Below are positions 34,604-43,338 of a stretch of 47,972 nucleotides of DNA, piece by piece. The notes under the pieces are model-generated. The model saw nothing but the letters and a program-made list of their open reading frames with translations, did no database searches and had not been told where the DNA came from. Position 1 is the stretch's first letter, and every line of letters starts with the position of its first letter. The position numbers and the translations under genes are program-made. The DNA lies in contig NZ_FXTM01000015.1 of assembly GCF_900182585.1 (NCBI RefSeq), forward strand, positions 1 through 47,972, read 5' to 3'. Source of the stretch: Balnearium lithotrophicum. Its GTDB lineage: Bacteria > Aquificota > Aquificia > Desulfurobacteriales > Desulfurobacteriaceae.

Positions 34604-35386
34604 ATGGTAAAGCTTGCCGTTGCAGGTGCTAAGGGTAGGATGGGTTCATTAATAGCAAATTTAGCCCTTCAGGAGAGTGATTTTAAGCTTGTAGGGGTTA
34701 CGGAAAAACCCGACTCTGAGTTCATAGGGAGCGAATTTTCAAGAGGGGTTAAATTCTACAGTTCTTTAAGGGAGTTTGAGGAAAGGCCGGATGTTCTCAT
34801 TGACTTTACTACTCCTAATGCGACCTTAAAAAACATTGAAGATGCAAAAACTTTGGGGGTTTCCCTTGTAATAGGAACTACGGGATTTTCTGAAGAGGAA
34901 AAAAGGATAATAGAGGAAGCCTCCAAGGTTATTCCGATAGTTTTCTCTCCCAACATGAGTTTAGGGGTAAACATTTTATTTAAGATAGTTGGAGAAGTTA
35001 CAAGAGCTTTAAAGGATAAGGGTTACGACGTAGAGATTTTTGAAATTCACCACAGGTTCAAAAAGGATGCCCCTTCTGGAACTGCAGTGAGGCTGGCAGA
35101 GATAGTTGCAGAAAATTTAGGTAAAAATTTGGAGGATGTAGCCGTTTATGGAAGGAAAGGACTCGTAGGGGAGAGAAAGCCCGATGAGATTGGAATTCTC
35201 TCCTCAAGAATGGGGGACGTTGTGGGAGACCATACAGTATTCTTTGGAACGTTGGGAGAGAGATTAGAGCTCACCCACAGGGCAACGAGCAGGGAGACCT
35301 TTGCTAGGGGAGCTCTAATTGCCGCTAAGTGGGTCTTTGATAAGAAACCCGGACTCTACACAATGTTTGACGTTTTGGAGATTTGA
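34604..35386 (+). CDS. dapB: 4-hydroxy-tetrahydrodipicolinate reductase
   Basis: This 260-residue enzyme has the NAD(P)-binding VAGAKGRMGSLIANLA, VLIDFTTPNATLKN, IGTTGFSEEE, SPNMSLGVNIL and the catalytic region EIHHRFKKDAPSGTAVRLAE with the two His and Lys. It reduces the DapA product in lysine and diaminopimelate synthesis. It starts 3 bases after the globin/PsiE gene and overlaps a small membrane ORF by one base (TGATG). Confidence 0.96.
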   Translation: MVKLAVAGAKGRMGSLIANLALQESDFKLVGVTEKPDSEFIGSEFSRGVKFYSSLREFEERPDVLIDFTTPNATLKNIEDAKTLGVSLVIGTTGFSEEEKRIIEEASKVIPIVFSPNMSLGVNILFKIVGEVTRALKDKGYDVEIFEIHHRFKKDAPSGTAVRLAEIVAENLGKNLEDVAVYGRKGLVGERKPDEIGILSSRMGDVVGDHTVFFGTLGERLELTHRATSRETFARGALIAAKWVFDKKPGLYTMFDVLEI

Positions 35387-35646
35387 TGAAAGAAGCCTTA
35401 AAAGAAGAGATTGGAGTTTGTAAGGAAAATTTAAAAGCTGTTATCTATTTATTTGTTCTTGATTTAACGGCAACAGTTACAAGGGCTGTAAAAGTTGACG
35501 TTTTTGATGTTTGGGTTCTCGGAGGAATATTAGGTCTTTTAGCAATCTCACTCGTTTATATTCTTAATCTGGAGAAAGATTTTAAGATTATTAAAGCTAT
35601 TGAAAGAGGCAGAAAATGGTTGAAATTCTTTTTGTTTTATTCTTAA
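35386..35646 (+). CDS. Small membrane protein, unknown function
   Basis: An 86-residue frame starting at ATG 35386 (dapB stop overlap TGATG) has two hydrophobic stretches: VIYLFVLDLTATVTRAVKV (about 18-36) and VWVLGGILGLLAISLVYIL (about 42-60). A basic C-terminal segment follows. I recognise no family. Coupled translation with dapB supports expression. Confidence 0.5.
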   Translation: MKEALKEEIGVCKENLKAVIYLFVLDLTATVTRAVKVDVFDVWVLGGILGLLAISLVYILNLEKDFKIIKAIERGRKWLKFFLFYS

Positions 35647-35702
35647 TGTCGATAGTTCTTGGGCTGTTTCTCTATATGCTTAAAACAAGTCCTACTAAAT
35701 GA
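35616..35702 (+). CDS. Very small single-membrane-segment peptide (tentative)
   Basis: A 28-codon frame, MVEILFVLFLMSIVLGLFLY then MLKTSPTK, overlaps the previous ORF in another frame. A GAGG ribosome binding site lies about 8 bases upstream. The sequence is almost a pure membrane helix with a basic end. It could be a real microprotein or chance; its overlap and length do not allow more. Confidence 0.3.
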   Translation: MVEILFVLFLMSIVLGLFLYMLKTSPTK

Positions 35703-35728
35703 CAAAAATTTTTTTGAGGAGAAAATGT

Positions 35729-36454
35729 ATGTTTGAGGTAATTCCTGCAGTTGATATAAAAGGTGGAAAGTGTGTGAGGCTCTATCAGGGAAGGGCAGAT
35801 AGGGAGAAGGTCTACTTTGAAAACCCCGTTGAGGTTGCAAAAAGGTGGGAAAATTTAGGAGCTCGTAGAGTCCACGTAGTTGACCTCGACGGTGCATTTG
35901 AGGGCATTCCTAAGAACCTGCCAATAGTTAGAGAAATAGTAGAGGAGCTCTCCATTCCCGTTCAGTTTGGAGGAGGGGTAAGGACTTTAAAAGCCCTTGA
36001 GGAGCTGTTTAAAGCCGGAGTTGACAGAGTGGTTGTTGGAACGGTTGCCGTTGAAAATCCAGAGCTCTTTAAAGAAATGGTTAAAGAGTTCCCAAACAAA
36101 GTTGTTGTTGGGATAGATGCAAAGAACGGTATTGCAACGACAAAGGGCTGGGTAGAGCTTTCCGGAATTCCTGCAGTTGAACTTGCAAAAAGGGTTGATG
36201 ATGAAAACATTTGGGGATTTGTGTATACCGACATATCAAGGGACGGAACTCTAACGAGTCCAAACTTTGAGGAAGTAGAGAAGTTTGCATCGTCGGTTAC
36301 TCACCCAGTTATAGCATCGGGCGGAGTTTCAAAATTAGAGGATTTAGTTAAACTTTCCAAAATTAAAAATGTTTTTGGTGCAATTGTTGGAAGGGCTCTC
36401 TACGAGGGAACTGTTGACCTAAAGGAAGCCCTTGAGGTTTTAAGTGGAGCTTAA
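35729..36454 (+). CDS. hisA: ProFAR isomerase HisA
   Basis: This 241-residue (beta/alpha)8 barrel catalyses the fourth step of histidine synthesis. It has VIPAVDIKGGKCVRLYQG with the first catalytic Asp, VVDLDGAFEG, QFGGGVRT, the second Asp in YTDISRDGTLTSPN, and VIASGGVSKLEDL. I start at ATG 35729, whose GAGGAGAAAATGT spacing fits; an in-frame ATG 30 bases upstream would add a non-conserved tail. It overlaps the RNA ligase by 11 bases. Confidence 0.95.
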   Translation: MFEVIPAVDIKGGKCVRLYQGRADREKVYFENPVEVAKRWENLGARRVHVVDLDGAFEGIPKNLPIVREIVEELSIPVQFGGGVRTLKALEELFKAGVDRVVVGTVAVENPELFKEMVKEFPNKVVVGIDAKNGIATTKGWVELSGIPAVELAKRVDDENIWGFVYTDISRDGTLTSPNFEEVEKFASSVTHPVIASGGVSKLEDLVKLSKIKNVFGAIVGRALYEGTVDLKEALEVLSGA

Positions 36455-37574
36455 CCTCGATAGAGCTCTAAAGGAGATAGAAAACAACAAGTACTTTAAA
36501 GTATTAGAAAGGGAAAACTTAACGAAGGTATCCTATAGGTACAATGCCCCTTTTGTCTTTGATTCTCCTTTAAAGAGAGAACTGAGGGGAATTACTTTTG
36601 ATAGGAAAACGGGAAGTGTAGTTTCCCGTCCTTTCCATAAATTTTTCAATTTAAACGAGGTTGAAGAGACAAAGGAAGAGAGATTAAGGGGAGAGTATAT
36701 TTTTAGAGAAAAACTTGATGGAACGATGCTCCATCCTGTTTTAATAAACAACAAAGTAAAGCTTTTAACCCAAAAGGGTTTCTCCAATCCTTACACCGAA
36801 AAGGGAGAGGAACTTTTAAAAAAGAACGATAACTTACTGAACTTTACTAAGGAGCTACTAAACAAAGGATTTACTCCGATTTTTGAGCTTATCTCTCCCG
36901 AGTTTCAACTTGTAATTCCGTACGATAAGGATGAGCTTTTCCTAACAGAAATTAGAGAAAACAAATCAGGTAGATACTATCTCGAAGAGTGGGAAAATGA
37001 AATTAAAGAGAGAGGAATAAAGATTCCTCGTAAATTTTACGGGAGACTTAAGGATTTACTTAAGCTAATTGAGAATAGAGAAAGTATAGAGGGATTTGTT
37101 TTAAAGGATTTCTCTAAGAAAGAGCCTTTTCCCCTTTTTGTTAAGGTCAAATCTCCTTGGTACGTAGAGCATCACTACGCTTTTACGTACCTTAATAACA
37201 TTCCAGACCATAAATTTTTTAACATATTCCTTCAGGGAAGAGTTGACGACATTTTCTCAAGAGTAACTAATGAAAATTTAGTAAGAGAAAAGGAAGAAAG
37301 GTTAAAAAAACTAACAAACCTTTACACTGATTTACTGAGTTTGGTAGAAAAATTATCTGAGGTTTATGGTTCTTCTAAATTTGACGAGGTATTTGAAAGA
37401 GAAGTTAAGAAGCTGAGGAAAAAATATGGAAGGGATTTTAGTAAGTTAAAAATTCAAGAAAATTATCTAAAGGAAGCTGTCAGAATAGCAAAGACCGGCG
37501 GGAAGTACGAGTCCTATTTAGGAACGAAGTTCTACACAATGTTGAAAACAAAAGAAATAGAATTGTTAAAATAG
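36444..37574 (+). CDS. T4 Rnl1-like RNA ligase
   Basis: This 376-residue nucleotidyltransferase has the motif I lysine in REKLDGTM (K90). Before it is the Rnl1-like approach GITFDRKTGSVVSRPFHKFF; after it come motif III FELISPEF (147-154), motif IV EGFVLK (216-221) and motif V VKVKSPWYVEHH (233-244). The region after motif V (about 250-376) is charged and helical. Such ligases seal 5'-phosphate/3'-OH RNA ends after nuclease damage. No kinase/phosphatase partner is adjacent. The GTG start lies inside the end of hisA. Confidence 0.82.
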   Translation: MELNLDRALKEIENNKYFKVLERENLTKVSYRYNAPFVFDSPLKRELRGITFDRKTGSVVSRPFHKFFNLNEVEETKEERLRGEYIFREKLDGTMLHPVLINNKVKLLTQKGFSNPYTEKGEELLKKNDNLLNFTKELLNKGFTPIFELISPEFQLVIPYDKDELFLTEIRENKSGRYYLEEWENEIKERGIKIPRKFYGRLKDLLKLIENRESIEGFVLKDFSKKEPFPLFVKVKSPWYVEHHYAFTYLNNIPDHKFFNIFLQGRVDDIFSRVTNENLVREKEERLKKLTNLYTDLLSLVEKLSEVYGSSKFDEVFEREVKKLRKKYGRDFSKLKIQENYLKEAVRIAKTGGKYESYLGTKFYTMLKTKEIELLK

Positions 37575-37603
37575 TTTGGTATAAAAATAGAAAGAGGTTA
37601 ACT

Positions 37604-38497
37604 ATGAGGTTTAAAGTTTCCGTTCCAGCCTCCACAAGTAACTTAGGACCTGGGTTTGATGCATTAGGACTTGCCTTGAGCCTTTACAATGAATTTCTGT
37701 TTGAGCCGTCAGACTTTTACTCTGTAGAGATTGAGGGAGAGGGAAAGGAGGAGCTCCCCAAGGATGAAAGCAACCTCTTCTTAAAAACTTACAGAAGTAC
37801 AATGGAGTACTTAGGTCTAAACCAACCCATAAAGGTTAAACTTATAAACAGAATTCCCTTAGGAAGAGGACTTGGAAGTTCTGCAACGGCAATTGTAGGG
37901 GGAATACTTGCCGCTGAGAGAATTTCCGGAAAGAAACTCTCCCTTCCAGAGGTCATTGATATTGCCTTTAAGTTTGAACCACACCCTGACAACGTTCTAC
38001 CTGCATACACCGGTGGATTTGTTGTAGCCGCAACGAACGGAGACCTCCACTACATAAAACTTGACTGGCCTGACGATTTGAAGGTTGTAATTGTTGTTCC
38101 TGAACTCTTCCTCTCCACAGAGGATTCCCGCTCTGTTCTTCCAGAGAGCTATCCTAAGAAGGACGTTATTTTTAACATCCAAAGGGTTGCTCTACTTTTA
38201 GGAGCCCTCCAAAAGAGGGACTACGGGCTTTTAAAGGAGGCAGTTAAGGATAGAATCCACCAACCTTACAGGTGTGACCTCATTCCTTCCTTCTGGGAGG
38301 TTGTTTCAGAAGGGTACAAAGCCGGAGCTTATGCAGTTTACCTGTCCGGCGCCGGAAGCTGTATTGGAGCTCTCGCAGACGGTAACTTTGACGAGATAGG
38401 AAGGGCGATGTGTAACGTTTTTGACGCTCTCGGAATAGAATCGAGGTACCTCGTTTTAGATGTTGACAGAGACGGGGCAAAGATAGAGGAGCTCTAA
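37604..38497 (+). CDS. thrB: Homoserine kinase
   Basis: This 297-residue GHMP kinase phosphorylates homoserine in threonine synthesis. It starts KVSVPASTSNLGPGFDALGL, has the ATP loop PLGRGLGSSATAIVGG (about 86-101), FEPHPDNVLPAYTGGFVVA, and the C-terminal GAYAVYLSGAGSCIGALADG. AAGAGGTTAACT lies before the ATG. Its stop codon overlaps the stop of rsmH on the opposite strand. Confidence 0.95.
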   Translation: MRFKVSVPASTSNLGPGFDALGLALSLYNEFLFEPSDFYSVEIEGEGKEELPKDESNLFLKTYRSTMEYLGLNQPIKVKLINRIPLGRGLGSSATAIVGGILAAERISGKKLSLPEVIDIAFKFEPHPDNVLPAYTGGFVVAATNGDLHYIKLDWPDDLKVVIVVPELFLSTEDSRSVLPESYPKKDVIFNIQRVALLLGALQKRDYGLLKEAVKDRIHQPYRCDLIPSFWEVVSEGYKAGAYAVYLSGAGSCIGALADGNFDEIGRAMCNVFDALGIESRYLVLDVDRDGAKIEEL

Positions 38498-39381
38498 CCT
38501 ATTCTTTCAACTGCCCTTAGTTTTGCACTCCTTGAGGCCGGATTTTCCCTTACCTCCTCCTCCGTTGGCTGGACCGGCTTCTTCGTAACTACCTTAAAGT
38601 TCTCCAAGTTCTTCAGTATATTTTTAACGAGCCTGTCCTCCAAGGAGTGAAACGTGATTACAACTATTCTCCCACCAGTTTTTACAAACTCTGCTGCCTC
38701 AGGAATTCCCCTCTCAATTTCCTCAAACTCCCTGTTTACGTAAATCCTTATTGCCTGAAAAGTCTTTACTGCAGGGTGCTTTTTCCTTCCTGCCCAGAGC
38801 TTTTTAGGAATAACAGATTCAACAATCTCTGCAAGCTCCTTTGTTGTTTCTATCTCCTTCTTCTTTCTCCTCCTCACAATCTCCCTTGCAATCTTCCTTG
38901 CAAACCTCTCCTCTCCGTACTTGAAAATTATCTCTGAGAGTTCCCTCTCTGAAAGCTTATTCACAACGTCCTTTGCCGTTAGCTTCTGTCTTCTGTCCAT
39001 CCTCATATCCAAGGGCTGTTCCTTCCAAACTGTAAATCCCCTCTCTCCCCTTAGGTGAAAGTGTGAAACTCCCAGGTCGAAGAGAATGCCATCAACTCTA
39101 TCTATTCCCTCCTCTTCTAACACCTTTCCAATTTGAGAAAAGTTTGCATGGTATATTGAAACTCTATCTCCAAACGATTCCAACCTCTTTAGAGCTCTCT
39201 CAATTGCCTCCTCATCCCTGTCAATTCCAATAACCCTGTTTTTAGGATTTGCCCTTAAAATTGCCTCTGTATGCCCTCCTCCTCCCAACGTGGCATCAAC
39301 AAAAATTCCTCCTTTATCGGCCTTTAGGTAACCTAAGGACTCTTTCAGCAAAACTGGTGGATGGTAAATCTCTCCCTTCAT
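38494..39381 (-). CDS. rsmH: 16S rRNA (cytosine-1402-N4) methyltransferase RsmH
   Basis: This 295-residue SAM-dependent enzyme methylates C1402 in the 30S decoding centre. It has YHPPVLLKESLGYL, the SAM site FVDATLGGGGHTEAIL, the GIDRDEEAIERA motif, DGILFDLGVSHFHLRGERGF, TFQAIRIYVNREFEEIE and VITFHSLEDRLVKN. The C-terminal NPASRSAKLRAVERIG is also conserved. It often heads the dcw cluster, but here it stands alone. Confidence 0.96.
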   Translation of the reverse strand: MKGEIYHPPVLLKESLGYLKADKGGIFVDATLGGGGHTEAILRANPKNRVIGIDRDEEAIERALKRLESFGDRVSIYHANFSQIGKVLEEEGIDRVDGILFDLGVSHFHLRGERGFTVWKEQPLDMRMDRRQKLTAKDVVNKLSERELSEIIFKYGEERFARKIAREIVRRRKKKEIETTKELAEIVESVIPKKLWAGRKKHPAVKTFQAIRIYVNREFEEIERGIPEAAEFVKTGGRIVVITFHSLEDRLVKNILKNLENFKVVTKKPVQPTEEEVRENPASRSAKLRAVERIG

Positions 39382-39448
39382 TTTATCCTCTAAGTATGGT
39401 TAATTGATAAAATTAAATTTATTAATAAACTTATAGTAGGAGCTAATT

Positions 39449-39943
39449 ATGAATAGAAGAGATATTTTAAAACTCCTTTTTGGTTCACTATTTTCATTCG
39501 TCGTTCCTGTTTATTCGGAAGCAGAAATAGTTAAAGAGGATAAGTTTGTTACGTTCTGCAACCTTGCCATATCCCACGAATACGGAGCTATTTGTCAGTA
39601 TATAAACCACAGTGGCATAATTCAAGATAAAAGTGTGAAAAAAATTCTTGAGATGAATATGATGGATGAGATTCTACACGCAAGAAGTTTAACTGAAATA
39701 CTCGTTAAAGAGGGAGCTACTCCAACTGTAGCAATTTGGCCCCCACAGACGGGACTTCAATTTGAAAAATTGATAGAGGAAGACATTAATGGAGAAAATC
39801 AGGCCATAAAGCTTTATTCAACGATTTTAGATTTAAAGGAGTCCTCAAAGTGGAGGGATTCCATTTACTCGTTTTTAAAGAGAGAAGAGCTCCACCGTTC
39901 TCGCCTCGTGGGGATTTTGAATGCTAAAAAGACTAATAAGTAG
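39449..39943 (+). CDS. Exported ferritin-like (diiron) protein
   Basis: This 164-residue protein has an N-terminal signal-like stretch MNRRDILKLLFGSLFSFVVP (its RR suggests Tat export). It then has a four-helix ferritin-like pattern: SHEYGAI (E44), DEILHA (E74, H77), NGENQAI (E116) and REELHRS (E146/E147, H149). These two ExxH motifs and paired helices are the diiron-binding arrangement. It would act in the periplasm, perhaps in iron or peroxide handling. It overlaps the HD-GYP gene by 23 bases. Confidence 0.7.
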   Translation: MNRRDILKLLFGSLFSFVVPVYSEAEIVKEDKFVTFCNLAISHEYGAICQYINHSGIIQDKSVKKILEMNMMDEILHARSLTEILVKEGATPTVAIWPPQTGLQFEKLIEEDINGENQAIKLYSTILDLKESSKWRDSIYSFLKREELHRSRLVGILNAKKTNK

Positions 39944-41465
39944 TACTTATGGAAAATTGCTCATCACATCTGCTTTCCTATTTCTTGGTGCACTAATTCT
40001 TGTCTATTTTGGTATAAAAAACTACTTAAGTGAGGGGTTAGAAAAGAAGTTTAAAGAGAGATGTCAACTTGAAACGAAGCTTCTTGCTTCTTATTCATGG
40101 GAATTGATAAAAAACTATGAATATACTCAACTCTATAAAGTTTTAGAGGATACTGTTAGACAGGATAGAAATTTATCCTGTTTAGGAATTTATGAGTACG
40201 GATTTCCTTTAGTTTCAGTTGGAAACTGCAAGAATAAAGAGATTTGTAAAAATTCCCTTTTGAATGAGCCATGTTACTATAAGGTTACCTATGAATTTAA
40301 CACAACTCCCGTTCTGGAGTTTTCAGCTTACTTTAGCACCCAAGAGATTATAAATTTAATTGCAGAAATAAGAAAGTTTGTGATTGTTCTCTTTTTAGCT
40401 GTATTTTCATCAATGTTATCAATATTGTTTTACGTTTACTTCAAAATAAACAAAAGAGTATCAGAAATCGTTACTGCGATTAAAGGATGGAATGAAGGAA
40501 AACTTAAAACTTTAAAGCAAAAAAGTTGGCTTGAATCAGGTAATGAATTTGCTGATATTATCAAGTCCGTTCTTGAAATGTATAGTAACTTGGAAAAAGG
40601 AAGGGAGATAGATAATAAGCTTCTCCTATTTTCTAAAGAACTTTTAAACTCCATTGTAGATTCGGATAATCTGGATGAATTCTTAGGTAGAACTTATGCC
40701 ACGCTAAAAAAGTTCTTTAATATAGATGCTGTCTTAGAATATTTATCCGAAGAAAGAAAAGTTAAAATCGAAATAAGAGATTCTGCAGATGTTCCAGAAA
40801 ATATTCTAAAAACCATTTTAAACATGGTTCATCAAGGAATTTCTGTATTAGAAAAGAAGAAGGAACTTGAAGACCTTCTGATGGGGGCAGTTAGAGCTCT
40901 TGCCAATGCAGTTGATGCAATGTCTCCGTGGACGAGAGGACACAGTGAAAGGGTTGCGGAAATTTCAGTTATTTTAGGAAGAAAACTGGGACTTGATAAA
41001 AAGGATTTGAGATTGTTGGAGATTGGAGCTCTACTCCACGACATTGGAAAGTTAGGAGTTCCTCAAAGCATAATAGATAAGCCAGGAAAGTTGACAGAGG
41101 AGGAATTTGAAATAGTAAAGAAACATCCTGAAATAGGATATAAAATACTTGAACCTATACAAGAGCTCTCAGATGTCTTACCAATTGTTCTCTATCACCA
41201 TGAAAGGTGCAACGGCTCCGGATATCCTAAAGGATTAAAGTGTAATGAAATCCCCCTTTTAGCAAAGATTGTTGCAGTTGCCGATGTTGTTGAAGCAATG
41301 ACTGCTGAAAGACCTTACAAAAAATCCCATTCTCTCGACTATGTGATAAACTACATTTTGGAAAACTCAGGTGAGGATAAACTGTTCGATGAAAGGGTTG
41401 TTAGAGCTCTCTGCGAGTCGAAAGAAGAGATAAGAAAAATACTAAGTGAACCTACTGAACAATAA
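39921..41465 (+). CDS. Membrane HD-GYP domain protein (probable cyclic-di-GMP phosphodiesterase)
   Basis: This 514-residue protein has TM helix 1 at 12-31, a periplasmic sensor segment (32-150) with several cysteines, TM helix 2 at 152-174, a HAMP-like linker, a divergent middle segment (230-310) and a C-terminal HD-GYP domain. In the last, GHSERVAEIS (H341), LLHDIGKLGVP (H373-D374), LYHHERCNGSGYPKGL (HH 426-427, GYP 434-436) and IVAVADVVEAMTAERPYK hold the metal ligands. It should degrade c-di-GMP in response to an extracytoplasmic signal. No GGDEF gene is nearby. Confidence 0.88.
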   Translation: MLKRLISSTYGKLLITSAFLFLGALILVYFGIKNYLSEGLEKKFKERCQLETKLLASYSWELIKNYEYTQLYKVLEDTVRQDRNLSCLGIYEYGFPLVSVGNCKNKEICKNSLLNEPCYYKVTYEFNTTPVLEFSAYFSTQEIINLIAEIRKFVIVLFLAVFSSMLSILFYVYFKINKRVSEIVTAIKGWNEGKLKTLKQKSWLESGNEFADIIKSVLEMYSNLEKGREIDNKLLLFSKELLNSIVDSDNLDEFLGRTYATLKKFFNIDAVLEYLSEERKVKIEIRDSADVPENILKTILNMVHQGISVLEKKKELEDLLMGAVRALANAVDAMSPWTRGHSERVAEISVILGRKLGLDKKDLRLLEIGALLHDIGKLGVPQSIIDKPGKLTEEEFEIVKKHPEIGYKILEPIQELSDVLPIVLYHHERCNGSGYPKGLKCNEIPLLAKIVAVADVVEAMTAERPYKKSHSLDYVINYILENSGEDKLFDERVVRALCESKEEIRKILSEPTEQ

Positions 41466-41510
41466 TGGTGCAGTTTTAAATCCCTACTGTTCAACTCCAG
41501 CTATTTCTAA

Positions 41511-41538
41511 GAAACTTTTCTTTAAGTTTCCCTTTTTG
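41511..41538 (+). terminator. Possible terminator after the HD-GYP gene
   Basis: GAAACTT and AAGTTTC (41511-41517 and 41524-41530) form a 7-bp stem with a 6-base loop. A short T-rich tail CCCTTTTTG follows. It lies 45 bases after the HD-GYP stop and ahead of the sigma-54 promoter for glnB. The stem is AT-rich, so it is of moderate strength; it could instead be an operator. Confidence 0.4.
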
Positions 41539-41583
41539 TTTTAAATCCTTTGTTTTAAGACCTCTATTTAAAACCCCACTTTT

Positions 41584-41600
41584 TGGCACGTTCTTTGCTA
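41584..41600 (+). promoter_or_regulatory. Sigma-54 promoter of glnB-amtB-porin
   Basis: TGGCACG (41584-41590), TTCT, and TTGCTA (41595-41600) match the -24/-12 consensus TGGCACR-N4-TTGCW closely. The GG and GC dinucleotides are separated by exactly 10 bases. Transcription would start near 41609-41610, about 26 bases ahead of the glnB ATG. This type of promoter needs an enhancer-binding activator, most likely an NtrC-like protein. None is in the window. Confidence 0.85.
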
Positions 41601-41605
41601 AATAA

Positions 41606-41974
<369 letters not shown>

Positions 41975-41996
41975 AAATACTTTCAGGGAGGTTTTG

Positions 41997-43280
41997 ATGA
42001 GAAAGTTACTGGGAGCTCTGCCGTTAGCCCTAATGCCAGCAGCAGCGTTTGCAGGTAAAGCTCCAAAGCTGGACAGTGGAGATACTGCTTGGATGCTGGT
42101 TTCAACAGCCCTTGTAATGCTAATGACACCGGCAGGTCTTGCACTCTTTTACGGAGGAATGTCGAGGAGCAAGAACATACTAAACACCATAGGAATGAGT
42201 TTTCTTGCCTACTGTGTAGCAACTGTCGTTTGGGTTCTCTGGGGATACACGTTGGCCTTTGGACCAGACGTTGGAGGATTCATAGGAGGATTACAGAAAA
42301 TATTCATGCACGGCATAGGAACAGACACTCTAAGCGGAAAGATTCCGGAGTTTGTCTTTGCAGCATTTCAGGGAACGTTCGCAGCAATAACTGTTGCCCT
42401 TGCAAGTGGTGCTGTAATTGAGAGAATGAAGTTTTCAACCTGGTTAATCTTTTCACTCATTTGGGTTACGGTGGTTTACGCTCCAATAGCCCACTGGGTT
42501 TGGGGTGGTGGATTCTTAGGAAATGATGGAGCCCTAGACTTTGCCGGTGGAACTGTTGTTCACATAAATGCAGGTATTGCAGGATTGGTTCTTGCTTTAC
42601 TTCTTGGAAAGAGGAAAGGCTACGGGAAAACGGCATTTTTTCCATCTTCTGTCGTTCTGACCGTTTTAGGCGCAGCGCTACTTTGGTTCGGATGGTTCGG
42701 ATTTAATGCAGGTTCCGAGCTTGCTGCAGACGGGGTTGCCGGTTCTGCATTCTTAGTAACAAACGTTGCCGCATCAATGGCAGCAATTTCGTGGATGGTT
42801 ACAGAGTGGATTTTTGCAAGGAAACCCACCCTACTTGGTGCTGCATCCGGTGCAGTTGCAGGATTAGTTGCAATTACTCCTGCCGCAGGTTTTGTTGATG
42901 TCTTTGGAGCACTCGTAATAGGACTCGTTGCAGGAATTTTGGGATGGTTCGGAGTTTTTGTTTTAAAGAAGAAGTTGGGATACGACGACTCTCTTGATGC
43001 CTTTGGAGTTCACGGTTTAAACGGAATATGGGGAGCTATTGCAACTGGAATCTTTGCAGTTAAGGCTATAGGTGGAACTCCCGGTGTCCTCGAAGGGAAT
43101 CTTCCTCAGCTCTGGATTCAGCTAAAAGCAGTTATCGTAACAATAGTCTACTCCAGTGTAATGACTGTAGTTGTCTACTTTGTTTCATCAATCCTTACAG
43201 GTGGTGCAAGAGTTCCTGAAGAATACGAAGTTGAAGGGCTTGACTCTGCAATCCACGGAGAAAAGGGCTTTAAGCTGTAA
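41997..43280 (+). CDS. amtB: Ammonium transporter
   Basis: This 427-residue membrane protein has an N-terminal signal-like segment (RKLLGALPLALMPAAAFAG) and then the Amt core. Features include TPAGLALFYGGMSRSKN, GGTVVHINAGIAGLVLALLL, and DAFGVHGLNGIWGAIATGIF, with the conserved histidines of the pore. I start at ATG 41997 behind GGGAGGTTTTG; the earlier in-frame start at 41961 lies inside glnB. The PII partner directly upstream is expected to gate it. Confidence 0.95.
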   Translation: MRKLLGALPLALMPAAAFAGKAPKLDSGDTAWMLVSTALVMLMTPAGLALFYGGMSRSKNILNTIGMSFLAYCVATVVWVLWGYTLAFGPDVGGFIGGLQKIFMHGIGTDTLSGKIPEFVFAAFQGTFAAITVALASGAVIERMKFSTWLIFSLIWVTVVYAPIAHWVWGGGFLGNDGALDFAGGTVVHINAGIAGLVLALLLGKRKGYGKTAFFPSSVVLTVLGAALLWFGWFGFNAGSELAADGVAGSAFLVTNVAASMAAISWMVTEWIFARKPTLLGAASGAVAGLVAITPAAGFVDVFGALVIGLVAGILGWFGVFVLKKKLGYDDSLDAFGVHGLNGIWGAIATGIFAVKAIGGTPGVLEGNLPQLWIQLKAVIVTIVYSSVMTVVVYFVSSILTGGARVPEEYEVEGLDSAIHGEKGFKL

Positions 43281-43286
43281 AAATTG

Positions 43287-43303
43287 GGAGGGGGAGACCC
43301 TCC
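43287..43303 (+). terminator. Weak hairpin between amtB and the porin gene
   Basis: GGAGGG-GGAGA-CCCTCC gives a 6-bp stem with a 5-base loop, followed by TATTTAA. It lies 6 bases after the amtB stop and 35 bases before the porin ATG. It is more likely a partial terminator or mRNA stabiliser than a full stop, since there is no obvious promoter for the porin. Confidence 0.45.
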
Positions 43304-43338
43304 TATTTAAAAACAGAAGAGGAAAAGGAGAAAAAACG

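Noticed and set aside
35699-35728. Upstream ATG of hisA
   Set aside because: The second ATG at 35729 has the proper ribosome binding site and begins the conserved FEVIPAVDI.
43171-43338. Longer start of the porin gene overlapping amtB
   Set aside because: The upstream codons are the amtB 3' end in another frame and would remove the clear signal peptide at 43339.
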